From assembly GCF_900182835.1 (NCBI RefSeq), contig NZ_FXUB01000003.1:1-64000 (forward strand): 64,000 bases of DNA, in the 5' to 3' direction. This document shows positions 8,252 to 18,291 of this stretch, piece by piece. The first letter of the stretch is position 1; each line of letters opens with the position of its first letter. The position numbers were made by a program, and so were the translations under genes. Below the pieces are notes generated by a model. The model did no database searches, was not told the origin of the DNA, and saw only the letters and a program-made list of their open reading frames with translations. Origin of the DNA: Desulfurobacterium pacificum. Its GTDB lineage: Bacteria; Aquificota; Aquificia; Desulfurobacteriales; Desulfurobacteriaceae.

Positions 8252-11200
8252 GTGAGCAAAAGAGAAATCGTGTTTTCTGAAGAACCCAAAACCTTTGATT
8301 TTGATGCGATTGAAATTGGTCTTGCATCTCCGGAAAAGATTAAGGAATGGTCTTACGGCGAAGTTAAGCTTCCGGAGACGCTTAACTATAGAACTTTAAA
8401 GCCTGAAAGGGACGGTCTTTTCTGTGCCAGAATTTTCGGTCCTGTTCGTGACTGGGAGTGTTTGTGCGGTAAGTACAGAGGTTCTAAATATGCCGGCGTT
8501 GTTTGTGATAGATGTGGTGTTGAAGTAACGCTTTCTAAAGAGAGACGTAGAAGGTTTGGGCATATAGAGCTTGCTGCTCCGTGTACGCATATCTGGTACG
8601 TTAAGTCTGTTCCGAGTAAGATAGGTGCGTTATTAGGACTTTCTGTTAGAGAAGTGGAAAGGGTTGTTTACTTTGAAAGCTATATCGTTTTAGACCCGGG
8701 AGATGAAGAAGAAACAGGACTTGAAAGATTCCAGATTCTTACAGAAGAAGAGTACAGGGAAAAAGTAGAAGAGTTGGGCGAAGAAGCTTTTGAAGTAGGT
8801 ATTGGAGCAGCGGGTATAAAAGAAGCTTTGAAAAGAGTTGACCTTGAGGAGCTTGCAGAAGAGCTCCGCGAAGAAATTAAAATGTACTCCGGTGAGATTT
8901 CTTCTATTAACGCTGACCTACAGAAGCGTCTTCCTAACGTTTTTAAGGCTGCTGTAGATACTCTTGCTTATTATACAGGACTTTCTGAAGATACGATTGT
9001 TGGAATTGTAAAGAACGTTTTGGTTGTTGTTACTGACCCAGGAGATTCAGGCTTAGATAAAGGACAGATTATTGACTATAACGAATATAAGAAACTCAGA
9101 GAAAAGTTCTCAATAGAAGTAGAAAAAGGTGGAAAAGCTTTAGAGTGGTACGTTGACTTCTTGGTTGAGCAGGGCAAGATACAGAGTAAGGAACTTGTAA
9201 AGGAAGAAATCAGAAGAGCTACAAGAAAAGATACAACAGAAGCTAAACTTAAAAAACTTGTTAGAAGATTGAAGATTGTTGAAGCTTTCTTGAAATCCAA
9301 CAACAAACCTGAGTGGATGGTTCTTGAAGTTTTACCCGTTCTTCCACCAGAACTCCGTCCACTTGTTCCACTTGAAGGTGGAAGGTTTGCAACTTCTGAC
9401 CTTAACGACCTCTATAGGCGCGTAATTAACAGAAACAATAGACTTAAAAGGCTTATAGAGCTTGATGCTCCTGACATTATTATTAGAAACGAAAAGCGTA
9501 TGCTTCAAGAAGCTGTTGACACTTTGATTGATAACGGAAGAAGAGGAAGACCGGTTAAGTCTTCTAAGGGACATCCTCTAAAGTCCCTTTCTGACGTTTT
9601 AAGAGGTAAGCAGGGTAGATTTAGACAGAACTTATTAGGTAAGAGAGTTGACTACTCCGGTCGTGCCGTTATCGTTATTGGTCCTGAACTTCAGATGCAC
9701 CAGTGCGGTCTTCCAAAGATAATGGCGCTTGAACTCTTCAAGCCGTTTATTTACAGAAGGCTTGAAGAGAAAGGTTACGCCAACACGGTTAAACAAGCCA
9801 AGAAAATGGTTGAAAGGCAGGAGCCTGAGGTTTGGGAGTGCCTTGAAGAAGTGATTAAGGAGCATCCAGTTCTTCTCAACCGTGCGCCGACGCTTCACAG
9901 GGTTTCCATTCAGGCGTTTGAACCTGTCTTGGTTGAAGGTAAAGCTATTAAGCTTCACCCGCTTGTTTGTACGGCGTTCAACGCAGACTTTGACGGTGAC
10001 CAGATGGCGGTTCACGTTCCGCTTTCCTTGGAGGCACAGCTTGAAGCCTATACTTTGATGCTTTCTACTCAGAACATTCTCTCACCTGCACACGGTAAGC
10101 CGTTAGCTGTTCCATCTCAGGATATGGTTTTAGGTCTCTACTATATGACTCTTGAAAAACCTGGAGCTAAAGGAGAAGGAAAGGTATTCTCTTCTATAGA
10201 TGAAGTTCTTAAAGCTCTTGATTTGGGCGAAGTTGAGCTTCACGCGCGCATAAAGGTTAAGATACCTGCCGAAAAGAGTGCTTCTGGAAAACCTGAAGTC
10301 GTTACTACTACTGTAGGTAGAGTGAAGTTCAATACGTTGCTTCCTGAAAACTATCCTTTCATCAATAAGGTTATGACCAAGAAAGCGGTTGCTGAGCTTA
10401 TCGCCGACATTCATAAGAAGATGGGTAACGAAGTAACAGTTGATATGCTTGATAGAATCAAAGAAGCTGGATTTATTCAGGCTACTTTAGGTGGACTTTC
10501 CATTGGAATAGATGACCTTCACATTCCGCCTTCTAAGAAAGAGCTTATTGAAAGAGCCAAGAAAGAAGTTGCTGAGATTGAGGAAGGATACAGAAAAGGA
10601 CTTCTTTCTAAAGATGAGCGTTACAACAAGATAGTTGATATATGGACAAGAGTTACTGAACAGCTTACTCGCGATATGATGGATTACATGAAAACCCACG
10701 ACCTTAACTCCCGTGGAAGATTGCCTAACGACGGTAGGTTTAACCCTGTGTTTATGATGCTTCAGTCTGGTGCTCGTGGTAGCCAGACACAGATTCGTCA
10801 GCTTGCCGGTATGAGAGGTCTTATGGCTAAGCCTTCCGGTGAGATTATTGAAACGCCGATTATTTCTAACTTCCGTGAAGGGCTGACAGTTCTTGAGTAC
10901 TTTATCTCAACTCACGGTGCGAGAAAAGGTCTTGCAGATACTGCTCTTAAAACTGCAGATGCTGGTTACCTTACAAGAAGGTTGGCAGACGTTGCTCAGG
11001 ATGTAATCGTTACTATGGAAGATTGTGGATGTGATGACGGTATAGAAGTTTCTGCTCTCATGGAAGCTGGTGAAATCGTTATTCCACTTGCCAAGAGGAT
11101 TGCCGGAAGGTATGCAGCGGAAGATATCGTTGACCCTGTAACTGGCGAAATTTTGGTTAAGAAGGATGAAGAGATTACAGATGAAGTTGCTCAGAGAATA

Positions 11201-12661
11201 GAGGACTTAGGTATAGATACGGTTAAGATTAGGTCTGTTCTTACCTGCCGTGCTCCGTTTGGTGTTTGTGCTAAATGTTACGGTAGAGACCTTGCGAGAA
11301 GAAGACCAGTTCAACTTGGAGAGTCTGTCGGTATTATTGCTGCTCAATCTATCGGTGAACCGGGAACGCAGCTTACGATGCGTACGTTCCACATTGGTGG
11401 TATTGCTATGCGCGGTGCTGAAGCATCTGAATACAGAGCCAAGCATGCTGGCGTTGTAAGGATATTTGACGTCAATACAATTACAGATAAAGAAGGCAGA
11501 GTAATTGTTATCAACAGAGCAGGTAAGATTGCGGTTGTTGATGAGAAAACAGGTAAACATTTAGAGCGTTATGACCTTCCTTACGCTGCTATTTTGAGAG
11601 TTAAAGATGGAGACAAGGTTGAGCCTGGGCAGATTTTAGCTGAGTGGGACCCTCACGCTATTCCTATCTTGGCACTCAGGAAAGGCATTGTTAGATATAA
11701 AGACATCATTCCTGGTGTTACTGTTTCTGAAACAGAACCAGTAGTTCTTGAATACAGAACTCTTCCTTACGAACCAACGATAGAACTTGTAGATGAAAAT
11801 GGTGAAGTAGTTGACTTCTATCCGCTCCCTGTTGGTGCTCGTATAATGGTTAAGGAAGGGCAGAAAGTTGATATCGGTGAACAGCTTGCAAGACTTCCGA
11901 GAAAGATTGGCGGAACTAAAGACATTACAGGTGGTCTTCCAAGAGTTGCAGAGCTCTTTGAAGCGAGAAGACCGAAAGATACAGCTATTTTAGCTGAGAT
12001 TAGCGGTAAGGTTTACATAGAAACGGAAAGAAACAAGAAGATTATTACGATTCTTGACCCTGAAACGGGAGTTAAGAGAGAGTACGAAGTTCCGAAAGGA
12101 AAATACATTTACGTTAGAACTGGTGACTACGTTAAGGCTGGAGAACCTCTTACAGACGGGCAACTTAATCCTCACGATATCTTGAACATTTTAGGTGAGC
12201 GTGCAGTTGCAAGGTTCTTGCTTGATGAAGTTCAGTCTGTTTACCGCGCTCAGGGTGTTGATATCAACGATAAGCACTTTGAAGTGATTATCAGGAAGAT
12301 GCTCTCTAAAGTAAGGATTGAGGATACTGGTGATTCCGATTTCTTAGTTGAAGAGGTTGTTGACAGGGAAGAGTTTGAAAGAGTAAGAGAGCAGTTGTTT
12401 AAAGAAGGTAAGAGACCGCCTAAGGCGAGACCTGTTCTTACAGGTATTACAAAGGCAGCCCTTTCTACAGATTCCTTTATCTCTGCTGCTTCATTCCAGG
12501 AAACTACAAGAGTTCTTTCTGAAGCTGCTATAGCTGGTAAAAGGGATTACTTGAGAGGATTGAAGGAGAACGTAATTATTGGAAGACTTATCCCTGCTGG
12601 AACTGGTAGAAAGGAATACAGGAAGGTTACGTGGCAGTACTGTGAAGAAGCTAAAGAGTAG
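8252..12661 (+). CDS. rpoC: DNA-directed RNA polymerase subunit beta'
   Basis: 1469 residues from the GTG at 8252, preceded by AGGAGG; a TTG 18 bases upstream has no ribosome site. The zinc-binding domain is at residues 70-88 (C70, C72, C85, C88), the catalytic Mg motif NADFDGD at 577-583, and the second zinc site ([17 protein letters not shown]) lies in the C-terminal third. Residues about 212-320 are an insertion in the clamp region relative to E. coli. It seems to repeat the preceding DPGD-containing segment. rpoC is followed by a strong terminator, so the rplJ-rpoC transcript ends here. Confidence 0.98.
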   Translation: MSKREIVFSEEPKTFDFDAIEIGLASPEKIKEWSYGEVKLPETLNYRTLKPERDGLFCARIFGPVRDWECLCGKYRGSKYAGVVCDRCGVEVTLSKERRRRFGHIELAAPCTHIWYVKSVPSKIGALLGLSVREVERVVYFESYIVLDPGDEEETGLERFQILTEEEYREKVEELGEEAFEVGIGAAGIKEALKRVDLEELAEELREEIKMYSGEISSINADLQKRLPNVFKAAVDTLAYYTGLSEDTIVGIVKNVLVVVTDPGDSGLDKGQIIDYNEYKKLREKFSIEVEKGGKALEWYVDFLVEQGKIQSKELVKEEIRRATRKDTTEAKLKKLVRRLKIVEAFLKSNNKPEWMVLEVLPVLPPELRPLVPLEGGRFATSDLNDLYRRVINRNNRLKRLIELDAPDIIIRNEKRMLQEAVDTLIDNGRRGRPVKSSKGHPLKSLSDVLRGKQGRFRQNLLGKRVDYSGRAVIVIGPELQMHQCGLPKIMALELFKPFIYRRLEEKGYANTVKQAKKMVERQEPEVWECLEEVIKEHPVLLNRAPTLHRVSIQAFEPVLVEGKAIKLHPLVCTAFNADFDGDQMAVHVPLSLEAQLEAYTLMLSTQNILSPAHGKPLAVPSQDMVLGLYYMTLEKPGAKGEGKVFSSIDEVLKALDLGEVELHARIKVKIPAEKSASGKPEVVTTTVGRVKFNTLLPENYPFINKVMTKKAVAELIADIHKKMGNEVTVDMLDRIKEAGFIQATLGGLSIGIDDLHIPPSKKELIERAKKEVAEIEEGYRKGLLSKDERYNKIVDIWTRVTEQLTRDMMDYMKTHDLNSRGRLPNDGRFNPVFMMLQSGARGSQTQIRQLAGMRGLMAKPSGEIIETPIISNFREGLTVLEYFISTHGARKGLADTALKTADAGYLTRRLADVAQDVIVTMEDCGCDDGIEVSALMEAGEIVIPLAKRIAGRYAAEDIVDPVTGEILVKKDEEITDEVAQRIEDLGIDTVKIRSVLTCRAPFGVCAKCYGRDLARRRPVQLGESVGIIAAQSIGEPGTQLTMRTFHIGGIAMRGAEASEYRAKHAGVVRIFDVNTITDKEGRVIVINRAGKIAVVDEKTGKHLERYDLPYAAILRVKDGDKVEPGQILAEWDPHAIPILALRKGIVRYKDIIPGVTVSETEPVVLEYRTLPYEPTIELVDENGEVVDFYPLPVGARIMVKEGQKVDIGEQLARLPRKIGGTKDITGGLPRVAELFEARRPKDTAILAEISGKVYIETERNKKIITILDPETGVKREYEVPKGKYIYVRTGDYVKAGEPLTDGQLNPHDILNILGERAVARFLLDEVQSVYRAQGVDINDKHFEVIIRKMLSKVRIEDTGDSDFLVEEVVDREEFERVREQLFKEGKRPPKARPVLTGITKAALSTDSFISAASFQETTRVLSEAAIAGKRDYLRGLKENVIIGRLIPAGTGRKEYRKVTWQYCEEAKE

Positions 12662-12685
12662 GTTCCTAAAGAATTTGAGTTTTCA

Positions 12686-12711
12686 AGGGGGAGTTATCTC
12701 CCCCTTTTTTT
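12686..12711 (+). terminator. Intrinsic terminator after rpoC
   Basis: A perfect 8-bp stem AGGGGGAG (12686-12693) / CTCCCCCT (12698-12705) with a TTAT loop, followed by a seven-T run. It lies 25 bases after the rpoC stop. Confidence 0.92.
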
Positions 12712-12716
12712 ATTGT

Positions 12717-12722
12717 TATAAT
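12717..12722 (+). promoter_or_regulatory. Candidate -10 element for the TatA-like gene
   Basis: A consensus TATAAT just after the rpoC terminator and 31 bases before the TTG start of the small gene at 12753. No convincing -35 was found, so the call is tentative. Confidence 0.4.
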
Positions 12723-12752
12723 GAAATTGTAAAACTGAGTTGGAGGTGGTAG

Positions 12753-12929
12753 TTGCTTTTTAAAATTTTCGTTCTTTTAGTTGTGGTTGGCGTAATTTTT
12801 GGTTGGGATAAAATTATTAACCTTGTAAAAGCTTTCTTTAAAGCCAAGGAGGAGTTTAAGAGAGGTTTGGAAGAGGAAGTGGAGGAGGAGAAAAAGGAAG
12901 AGAAACCGGTTATAAAAGTCGTGAAGTAA
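12753..12929 (+). CDS. TatA-like small membrane protein
   Basis: 58 residues from a TTG start, with GGAGG 6 bases upstream. The layout is a short N-terminal transmembrane helix (residues 2-16), a Phe-Gly hinge (16-17), an amphipathic helix (about 18-38, with the KAKEEFKRGL segment) and an acidic stretch (residues 40-50). This is the TatA/TatE plan. TatA proteins form the twin-arginine protein-export pore at the inner membrane. The residues after the FG (WDKII) differ from the usual KKLPEL, so a divergent TatA or another small single-pass protein is possible. No tatC is in the window. Its stop codon abuts the stop of the convergent LysM gene with no spacer. Confidence 0.55.
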   Translation: MLFKIFVLLVVVGVIFGWDKIINLVKAFFKAKEEFKRGLEEEVEEEKKEEKPVIKVVK

Positions 12930-13943
12930 TTACTTTAAAACCTCAAGAGGATTAATGGGATATACCTTGTTCTTATAGACTTTACTTATTTCAAAATATA
13001 CACCAGGTTTTCCCCAGTCTCCTGAGGTTCCCGCAGTACCTATAACTTCTCCTCTTTTTACAACCTGCTTCGGTTTTACGAAAATCTGGTCAAGGTTGCT
13101 GTAGACTGTTCTATAACCTTCCGGGTGCTGAATAATTACGGTTTTTCCGTAGGCTTTAAGGAAATGGTCTTCTTTGCCGGCAAATTTAACTATGCCTGTT
13201 TCTGCAGCTCTGACTTTTTGCCCTACTTTTCCAATTATGAATATACCAGGATACCCTTTTTCTCTGACGGTTGGGTCAACCCTTCCATCAAGGGGGAAAT
13301 GAAACTCTATAGGTCTGTTGAGTTTAATCACGTCTCTGTAGCCTACTAAAATTTTCAATTTTTGTCCCGGTCTGATGATGTAAGGTTTTCTTAGGTGGTT
13401 AAGTCTAATAATCATTCTTGGAGATACGCGGAACTTCTTGGCTATTTTAAGGATAGAGTCTCCTCTCCTTACCCGATAATATTTGTAAACTGGAACTTTC
13501 ATTAAGCCGTTAGGGGAGTACTTTACTTCATTTTTGGATGAAGAAATTTTTTGAGATTTGTAGGTGGGGTGTGGTGTTTTGGTGGGGATTTTTAGTTTTT
13601 GCCCTACATAAATGACGTTTTTTTTCAGGTGGTTTATCCTTTTTATTTCGCTTACGGTAGTTCCAAAGCGTTTTGCTAACTTTTTGAGTGAGTCTCCTCT
13701 TTTGACCTTGTAGATTATGTATCTCTGTTTGTTTTTTTCACTGCTTGAAGGAATTTTAAGTTTTTGCCCTGGATATATAACGTTGCTTTTCAGGTGATTT
13801 ATTTTTTTTAACGACGTTACCGTTGTATGGAATCTCTTTGCTATTTTTCCTAACGAGTCGCCTTTTCTGACGGTATAGGTAAGTGCATTAGCAGTTGATA
13901 CTGTTATTAGAAACGCGCTAATAAAGGATAATAAAGTCCTCAT
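12930..13943 (-). CDS. Exported LysM-repeat protein with degenerate LytM/M23 domain (NlpD-like)
   Basis: 337 residues. A signal peptide (about 1-20) is followed by three LysM peptidoglycan-binding repeats (22-64, 75-120, 153-200) and a C-terminal M23-type domain (214-335). The zinc ligands of active M23 endopeptidases are missing. The HxxxD site reads YPGIF (231-235) and the HxH site reads GVY (314-316). Such degenerate LytM proteins (EnvC, NlpD) activate cell-wall amidases rather than cut the wall themselves. That role is inferred here. It overlaps acyP upstream by 26 bases and is the last gene of the leftward operon. Confidence 0.85.
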   Translation of the reverse strand: MRTLLSFISAFLITVSTANALTYTVRKGDSLGKIAKRFHTTVTSLKKINHLKSNVIYPGQKLKIPSSSEKNKQRYIIYKVKRGDSLKKLAKRFGTTVSEIKRINHLKKNVIYVGQKLKIPTKTPHPTYKSQKISSSKNEVKYSPNGLMKVPVYKYYRVRRGDSILKIAKKFRVSPRMIIRLNHLRKPYIIRPGQKLKILVGYRDVIKLNRPIEFHFPLDGRVDPTVREKGYPGIFIIGKVGQKVRAAETGIVKFAGKEDHFLKAYGKTVIIQHPEGYRTVYSNLDQIFVKPKQVVKRGEVIGTAGTSGDWGKPGVYFEISKVYKNKVYPINPLEVLK

Positions 13944-14196
13944 ACTGACCTCTTGGTTCTGAAAATGTGTATTCTACGTTCTTAACGTCTGCAAAATAAG
14001 GTCCTTCGTAGAGTTTTTCTAAGAGTTCTTTAAGTTTTTCTTCTTCTCCTTCGGCGTAAACTTCAACTCTACTGTCTGGTAGATTCCTTACAAAACCTTT
14101 TAAACCTAAGGAACGTGCTACTCTTTTTGTAAAAGCTCTGTATCCAACTCCTTGAACTCTACCTGATACGAATGCGTGTAAAGCTTTTACAGCCAT
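13918..14196 (-). CDS. acyP: Acylphosphatase
   Basis: 92 residues, the family length. The active-site motif SGRVQGVGYRAF contains the catalytic arginine, and the second signature GFVRNLPDSRVEV contains the catalytic asparagine. It hydrolyses carboxyl-phosphate bonds of acyl phosphates. It overlaps the patatin gene upstream by 10 bases and the LysM gene downstream by 26 bases, indicating translational coupling. Confidence 0.95.
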   Translation of the reverse strand: MAVKALHAFVSGRVQGVGYRAFTKRVARSLGLKGFVRNLPDSRVEVYAEGEEEKLKELLEKLYEGPYFADVKNVEYTFSEPRGQYEDFIILY

Positions 14197-14936
14197 TTTT
14201 CAAAACCCTCTATTGCTTTTAGGGTTTTTCTATAGCCTTCGTAGAAAAACTCTTCAACTTTTGAAAAGTCAAACTGTGAGTAATTAAACTTATAAGAAAC
14301 CATGATATCACAATATCTATGCCTTGATTCTTGATTTTCAAGTATTCCAGCCAAAGACGCTCGCAAAGATACATCTAAAATGGAATTCGGGTTAAATTTT
14401 TTGGAAGGAGTGTTAGCGTTGGAACATATGTTCAGAGAGCAACCGTAAGCTTTTGGTGCTTCGGCGGGAAGGCAATTTCTTATACCACCATCAGCGTAAA
14501 AATTTTTTCCTATTTTGACAGGAGCAAAGAGAGGGGGAACGCTGCAAGAAGCTACAGTTGGTTTAATGACTTTTCCGTAGTTTATGAATTCAACTTTTAG
14601 TGTCTTAAGGTTGATTACTGTAACGGTAAGAGGAATCTTTAGCTCGTTAAAAGTTATGTCACCGATTAGCTCTTTGAGTTTTGCTTCTAATCCGGAAAGC
14701 TTGAAAAATCCTCCCCTCAAACACGGCTTTGCTAATTCTCTCCACTTTGTAGTTTTCGCTATTTCAAGAATCTCTTCTGGCGAGAAACCTGCGCAGTACA
14801 AAAGACCCACTACTGCACCGGCGCTTGCACCGCTGACTACCGATGGAACAATTCCTTTCTCTTCAAGGGCTTTTAAAAAACCGATGTGGGCGACTCCCTT
14901 AACGAAGCCGCCCGATAGAGTAACGCCGATTTTCAT
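14187..14936 (-). CDS. Patatin-like phospholipase family protein
   Basis: 249 residues of the small bacterial RssA/NTE type. The oxyanion loop SGGFVKG (residues 8-14) is followed by the nucleophile elbow GASAG with Ser38. The second catalytic residue is in the DGG motif (FYADGGIRN, about residue 135-145). It is a predicted serine lipid acyl hydrolase with a Ser-Asp dyad; its substrate is unknown. It starts one base before the end of the UPF0173 gene and overlaps acyP. Confidence 0.9.
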   Translation of the reverse strand: MKIGVTLSGGFVKGVAHIGFLKALEEKGIVPSVVSGASAGAVVGLLYCAGFSPEEILEIAKTTKWRELAKPCLRGGFFKLSGLEAKLKELIGDITFNELKIPLTVTVINLKTLKVEFINYGKVIKPTVASCSVPPLFAPVKIGKNFYADGGIRNCLPAEAPKAYGCSLNICSNANTPSKKFNPNSILDVSLRASLAGILENQESRHRYCDIMVSYKFNYSQFDFSKVEEFFYEGYRKTLKAIEGFEKWL

Positions 14937-15629
14937 TTAAAATTCCAGTTCTTTACCTGGATTGAGGACTAACGATTTAATACCCCTGCTTTCAACTAAC
15001 TCTTTGAACTTTTCAGGGTCTGCATCAATTATAGGCCAGGTTTTAAAGTGCATTGGAACAGCCACTTCAGGTTTCACCAACTCTGCAGCTATTACTGCAT
15101 CTCTTATATCCATCGTAAAGTTTCCGCCTATTGGGAGCAAAGCGATAGAAACTTTTTCGTACTTTCCAATAAGTTCCATATCAGCTATAAGACCTGTATC
15201 GCCTGCGTGGTAAATGGTTTTTCCTTCCACTTCTATGAGCATTCCGCATGGGCAACCGAGGGTTTTAACTTCTCCGTCCTCTATTACGGAGCTGCCGTGG
15301 GCTGCGGGAACTAACTTAACCCTCCCGAACGGAAAAGTATAGCTTCCGCCGATGTGCATTGGGTGAATGTTTTCAACGCCTTTCAGGTTGCAGTACTGAC
15401 ATACTTCAAATATGGAAACTACCGTTGCGCCTGTCCTTTTAGCGATTTCTATCGTATCACCTAAATGGTCTCCGTGGGCGTGGGTAACGAAAATGTAATT
15501 TAAGTCGCTGAAATCTTCAGGTTTTGCAATGTTCCAAGGGTTACCGTTTAAAAATGGGTCTATAAGTGCTTTTATACCTTCACCTTCAACATAAAAGGCT
15601 GAGTGTCCTAAATACCAGAGCTTTGCCAT
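14937..15629 (-). CDS. Metal-dependent hydrolase, UPF0173 family
   Basis: 230 residues of the metallo-beta-lactamase superfamily. LGHSAFYVEG is at the N-terminus, the metal motif THAHGDHLGD is near residue 50, and later ligands lie in YHAGDTGL and VPMHFKTWP. This matches the UPF0173/YtkL-type family, whose substrate is not established. ATG follows AAGGAGGG. It is directly adjacent to the patatin gene in the same leftward operon. Confidence 0.9.
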   Translation of the reverse strand: MAKLWYLGHSAFYVEGEGIKALIDPFLNGNPWNIAKPEDFSDLNYIFVTHAHGDHLGDTIEIAKRTGATVVSIFEVCQYCNLKGVENIHPMHIGGSYTFPFGRVKLVPAAHGSSVIEDGEVKTLGCPCGMLIEVEGKTIYHAGDTGLIADMELIGKYEKVSIALLPIGGNFTMDIRDAVIAAELVKPEVAVPMHFKTWPIIDADPEKFKELVESRGIKSLVLNPGKELEF

Positions 15630-15675
15630 GGCACCCTCCTTAGTGGTTGGGAAAAAGTTCAGACAAAAGGAACGA

Positions 15676-15771
15676 TTATTGTTCTATAGGACTCAGTGCG
15701 TAAAGCATTGCAAAAATTGCGAAGAGAGCTACAATGGTAAATGATGCAAACATCAATATATCCAAGTTCAT
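15676..15771 (-). CDS. Putative 31-residue membrane peptide
   Basis: A short open frame of 31 residues: ATG preceded by a perfect AGGAGG (5-base spacing), a TAA stop, and nearly all of its length (about residues 5-25) one hydrophobic helix with an acidic N-terminus (MNLD) and the C-terminus SPIEQ. It lies between the Roadblock gene (36 bases) and the UPF0173 gene (46 bases) in the same direction. The strong ribosome site and clean membrane profile argue that it is translated. It resembles no family I recognise; single-helix subunits of respiratory complexes look similar in general terms only. Confidence 0.5.
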   Translation of the reverse strand: MNLDILMFASFTIVALFAIFAMLYALSPIEQ

Positions 15772-15807
15772 GTAAGCCTCCTGAATTATACTCCTTCAAG
15801 AACCCTC

Positions 15808-16167
15808 CTACAGCGCTTCAACGATTTCAGGGAGCTTGGAGCGAACCCTGAACCTCACTTTGCCGTAAAGGGCATCCTTTTTAGCTAATACAACTAAGTA
15901 CGTTTCATTCACCAATTTGTAAGCGAATAAAACGTGATTGGTTGTAAACATAATAAGTTCTTCGAGGTCTTCCTTCTCATCTGAGACGTCCTGAATTAGC
16001 TCTATAAGCCTGTTTAGTGGATGAACTAACTGAACGGCTATTTCTTCAGCATCTATGCTGTCGCCCTCTTTTACATAGTTATAAACGATTATGCCCTCTT
16101 CATCTATTACTGAGAGGGCGACAATTTCAGGGTTCGCATCCGCAATGTTTTTTAAAAGTTCCTCCAT
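15808..16167 (-). CDS. Roadblock/LC7-domain protein
   Basis: 119 residues with the Roadblock/LC7 fold pattern: an N-terminal helix, then a strand pair around IVALSVIDEEGIIVYNY (about residues 14-30), a long central helix, and strands HVLFAYKLVNETYLVVLAKK. Such proteins dimerise and act as regulators or scaffolds for small Ras-like GTPases (MglB with MglA). No GTPase is next to it; the MglA-like gene is at 40543. It is 8 bases downstream of asd, so it seems co-expressed with amino-acid biosynthesis genes. Confidence 0.75.
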   Translation of the reverse strand: MEELLKNIADANPEIVALSVIDEEGIIVYNYVKEGDSIDAEEIAVQLVHPLNRLIELIQDVSDEKEDLEELIMFTTNHVLFAYKLVNETYLVVLAKKDALYGKVRFRVRSKLPEIVEAL

Positions 16168-16175
16168 TTTCCCCT

Positions 16176-17192
16176 CTAAACAAGTCCTTTTTCAACGAGC
16201 AGCTCGGCTATTTGAACAGCGTTGAGAGCTGCTCCTTTCCTCAGGTTGTCCCCCACAACCCAGAGGTTGAGTCCGTTTTCTATTGTATCATCTTTCCTTA
16301 TTCTACCAACTAAAACGTCGTCCTTGCCTGCAACATCTATCGGCGTTGGATACTGCAGGTTTTCAAAGTCATCAATGACTGTTACACCTGGAGCTTTTGA
16401 GAGAACCTCTCTTGCTGTTTCAACGGATATCGGAGATTCAAATTCAATATTTATGGCTTCTGAATGACCAATAAATACTGGAACTCTTACACACGTTGGA
16501 GAAACTTTTATTTCGTCGTCGTGCATGATTTTCTTCGTTTCGTTTATCATCTTTATCTCTTCTCTCGTGTAGCCGTCAGGGAAGAACTTATCTATATGGG
16601 GAACGCAGTTGAACGCTATCTGTTTTGGTATTTTGTTTGGAGGCGGAACGGGTTTTCCTTCAAGAACAGCTCTTGACTGTTCTTTTAATTCTTCAATTGC
16701 CTGTGCGCCAGCGCCGGAAACGGCTTGGTAAGTAGCAACAACAACTCTTTTTATTCTTGAAACGTCGTACAGCGGTTTTAAAACTACTACCATTTGGATT
16801 GTAGAACAGTTGGGGTTAGCGATTATTCCCTTATGCCACTCAACGTCTTCTGGATTAACTTCAGGAACAACGAGGGGAACGTCAGGCTCCATTCTAAAGG
16901 CAGAGCTGTTGTCTATTACTACTGCTCCCCTTTTAACAGCTTCTGGTGCGAACTGCTTGCTCCTGTCACCGCCGGCAGAAAAGAGGGCGATATCTATTCC
17001 TTCAAAGCTTTCCGGCTTTAGTTCTTCTACCGTTATTTCTTCTCCTTTAAACTTCAGCTTCTTTCCTGCTGAACGGGCAGACGCTAAAAGCTTTATTTCA
17101 GAAACGGGAAAGTTTCTCTGCTCAAGAGTTTTTATCATTTCCTGTCCGACTGCCCCGGTTGCACCGACAACGGCTACTCTGTAACCTTTCAT
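16176..17192 (-). CDS. asd: Aspartate-semialdehyde dehydrogenase
   Basis: 338 residues. The NADP-binding glycine loop VGATGAVGQEM is at the N-terminus, the catalytic-cysteine motif NPNCSTIQMVV near residue 130, and the active-site histidine segment RVPVFIGHSEA in the C-terminal half. It reduces aspartyl phosphate to the semialdehyde for Lys, Thr, Met and diaminopimelate synthesis. ATG follows AGGAG. It is 9 bases after leuB and 8 bases before the Roadblock gene, in one leftward operon. Confidence 0.97.
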   Translation of the reverse strand: MKGYRVAVVGATGAVGQEMIKTLEQRNFPVSEIKLLASARSAGKKLKFKGEEITVEELKPESFEGIDIALFSAGGDRSKQFAPEAVKRGAVVIDNSSAFRMEPDVPLVVPEVNPEDVEWHKGIIANPNCSTIQMVVVLKPLYDVSRIKRVVVATYQAVSGAGAQAIEELKEQSRAVLEGKPVPPPNKIPKQIAFNCVPHIDKFFPDGYTREEIKMINETKKIMHDDEIKVSPTCVRVPVFIGHSEAINIEFESPISVETAREVLSKAPGVTVIDDFENLQYPTPIDVAGKDDVLVGRIRKDDTIENGLNLWVVGDNLRKGAALNAVQIAELLVEKGLV

Positions 17193-17201
17193 CTTAAACT
17201 C

Positions 17202-18281
17202 CTACATCTTCTTAATTTCTTCAGCTATGAGGTCTCCCATCTCTTCAGTTGATACCAGCTTTGTTCCTTCGGAGTAGATATCTCTTGTTCTGTAGCCTTT
17301 TGCTAAAACGTTCTTAACTGCTGTATCTATTGCCTTTTCAACTTCCGGCATGTCAAAGGAATAGGTAAACATCATTCCAACGGAGTTAATTGTGGCTATT
17401 GGGTTTGCGATGTTCTGTCCTGCGATGTCTGGCGCTGAACCGTGAATTGGTTCGTAGAGTCCTATCTTGCCGCCGATGGACGCAGAAGGCAGCATTCCTA
17501 GCGAACCTGTGAGCATTGCGCAGGCGTCGGAAAGAATGTCGCCGAATATGTTGGTTGTGACGATTACATCAAACTGCTTTGGATATCTGATTATCTGCAT
17601 TGCTGCGTTGTCAACGTACATGTGCTCAAGTTCAACGTCTTCGTAATCTTTGTGGACTCTTTCAACTACTTCTCTCCAGAGGACTGTTGCCTCTAAAACG
17701 TTTGCCTTGTCAACGCTCGTTACTTTTTTGTTTCTCTTTCTTGCAACTTCAAAAGCAACTTTTGCGATTCTTTCAACTTCGTGCTCGTAGTAACGAAGCG
17801 TGTTTATTCCAACCTTTTCATCTCCATCGACGAAAATTCCCCTGGGGATGCCGAAGTAAACGCCGCTTGTAAGCTCTCTAACTACCATTATGTCAACGCC
17901 TTTTACCACTTCTGGCTTTAGTGTAGAGGCGTCTATCAATTCATCGTAAAGTTTAGCTGGTCTTAGATTAGCAAATGCGTTGAGGAGCTTTCTCATTCCA
18001 AGGAGCGCTCTTTCGGGGCGAATCTCAAATGGGAGGTTATCCCACTTCGGTCCTCCTACTGCACCTAAGAGAACGGCGTCGGAAGATAGGATTATCTCTT
18101 TTGTTTCTTCGGGAAACGGGATACCTGTTTCATCTATTGCTGCACCGCCGATTAAAGCGTATTCGTATTTGAGCTTTACGCCGAACTTTTCTGAAACGGC
18201 GTCCATAACTTTTACTGCCTGCTTGACTATTTCTGGTCCTATCCCATCGCCCGGTAAGACCGCTATTTTGAACTCTTTCAA
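17202..18281 (-). CDS. leuB: 3-isopropylmalate dehydrogenase
   Basis: 359 residues with a TTG start after GGAGGG. It has the N-terminal [13 protein letters not shown], the substrate-loop arginines ERALLGMRK, and the NAD/metal region [20 protein letters not shown]. It oxidises 3-isopropylmalate to 2-oxoisocaproate in leucine synthesis. It lies 10 bases after leuD. Confidence 0.97.
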   Translation of the reverse strand: MKEFKIAVLPGDGIGPEIVKQAVKVMDAVSEKFGVKLKYEYALIGGAAIDETGIPFPEETKEIILSSDAVLLGAVGGPKWDNLPFEIRPERALLGMRKLLNAFANLRPAKLYDELIDASTLKPEVVKGVDIMVVRELTSGVYFGIPRGIFVDGDEKVGINTLRYYEHEVERIAKVAFEVARKRNKKVTSVDKANVLEATVLWREVVERVHKDYEDVELEHMYVDNAAMQIIRYPKQFDVIVTTNIFGDILSDACAMLTGSLGMLPSASIGGKIGLYEPIHGSAPDIAGQNIANPIATINSVGMMFTYSFDMPEVEKAIDTAVKNVLAKGYRTRDIYSEGTKLVSTEEMGDLIAEEIKKM

Positions 18282-18291
18282 CTTGCCCTCC

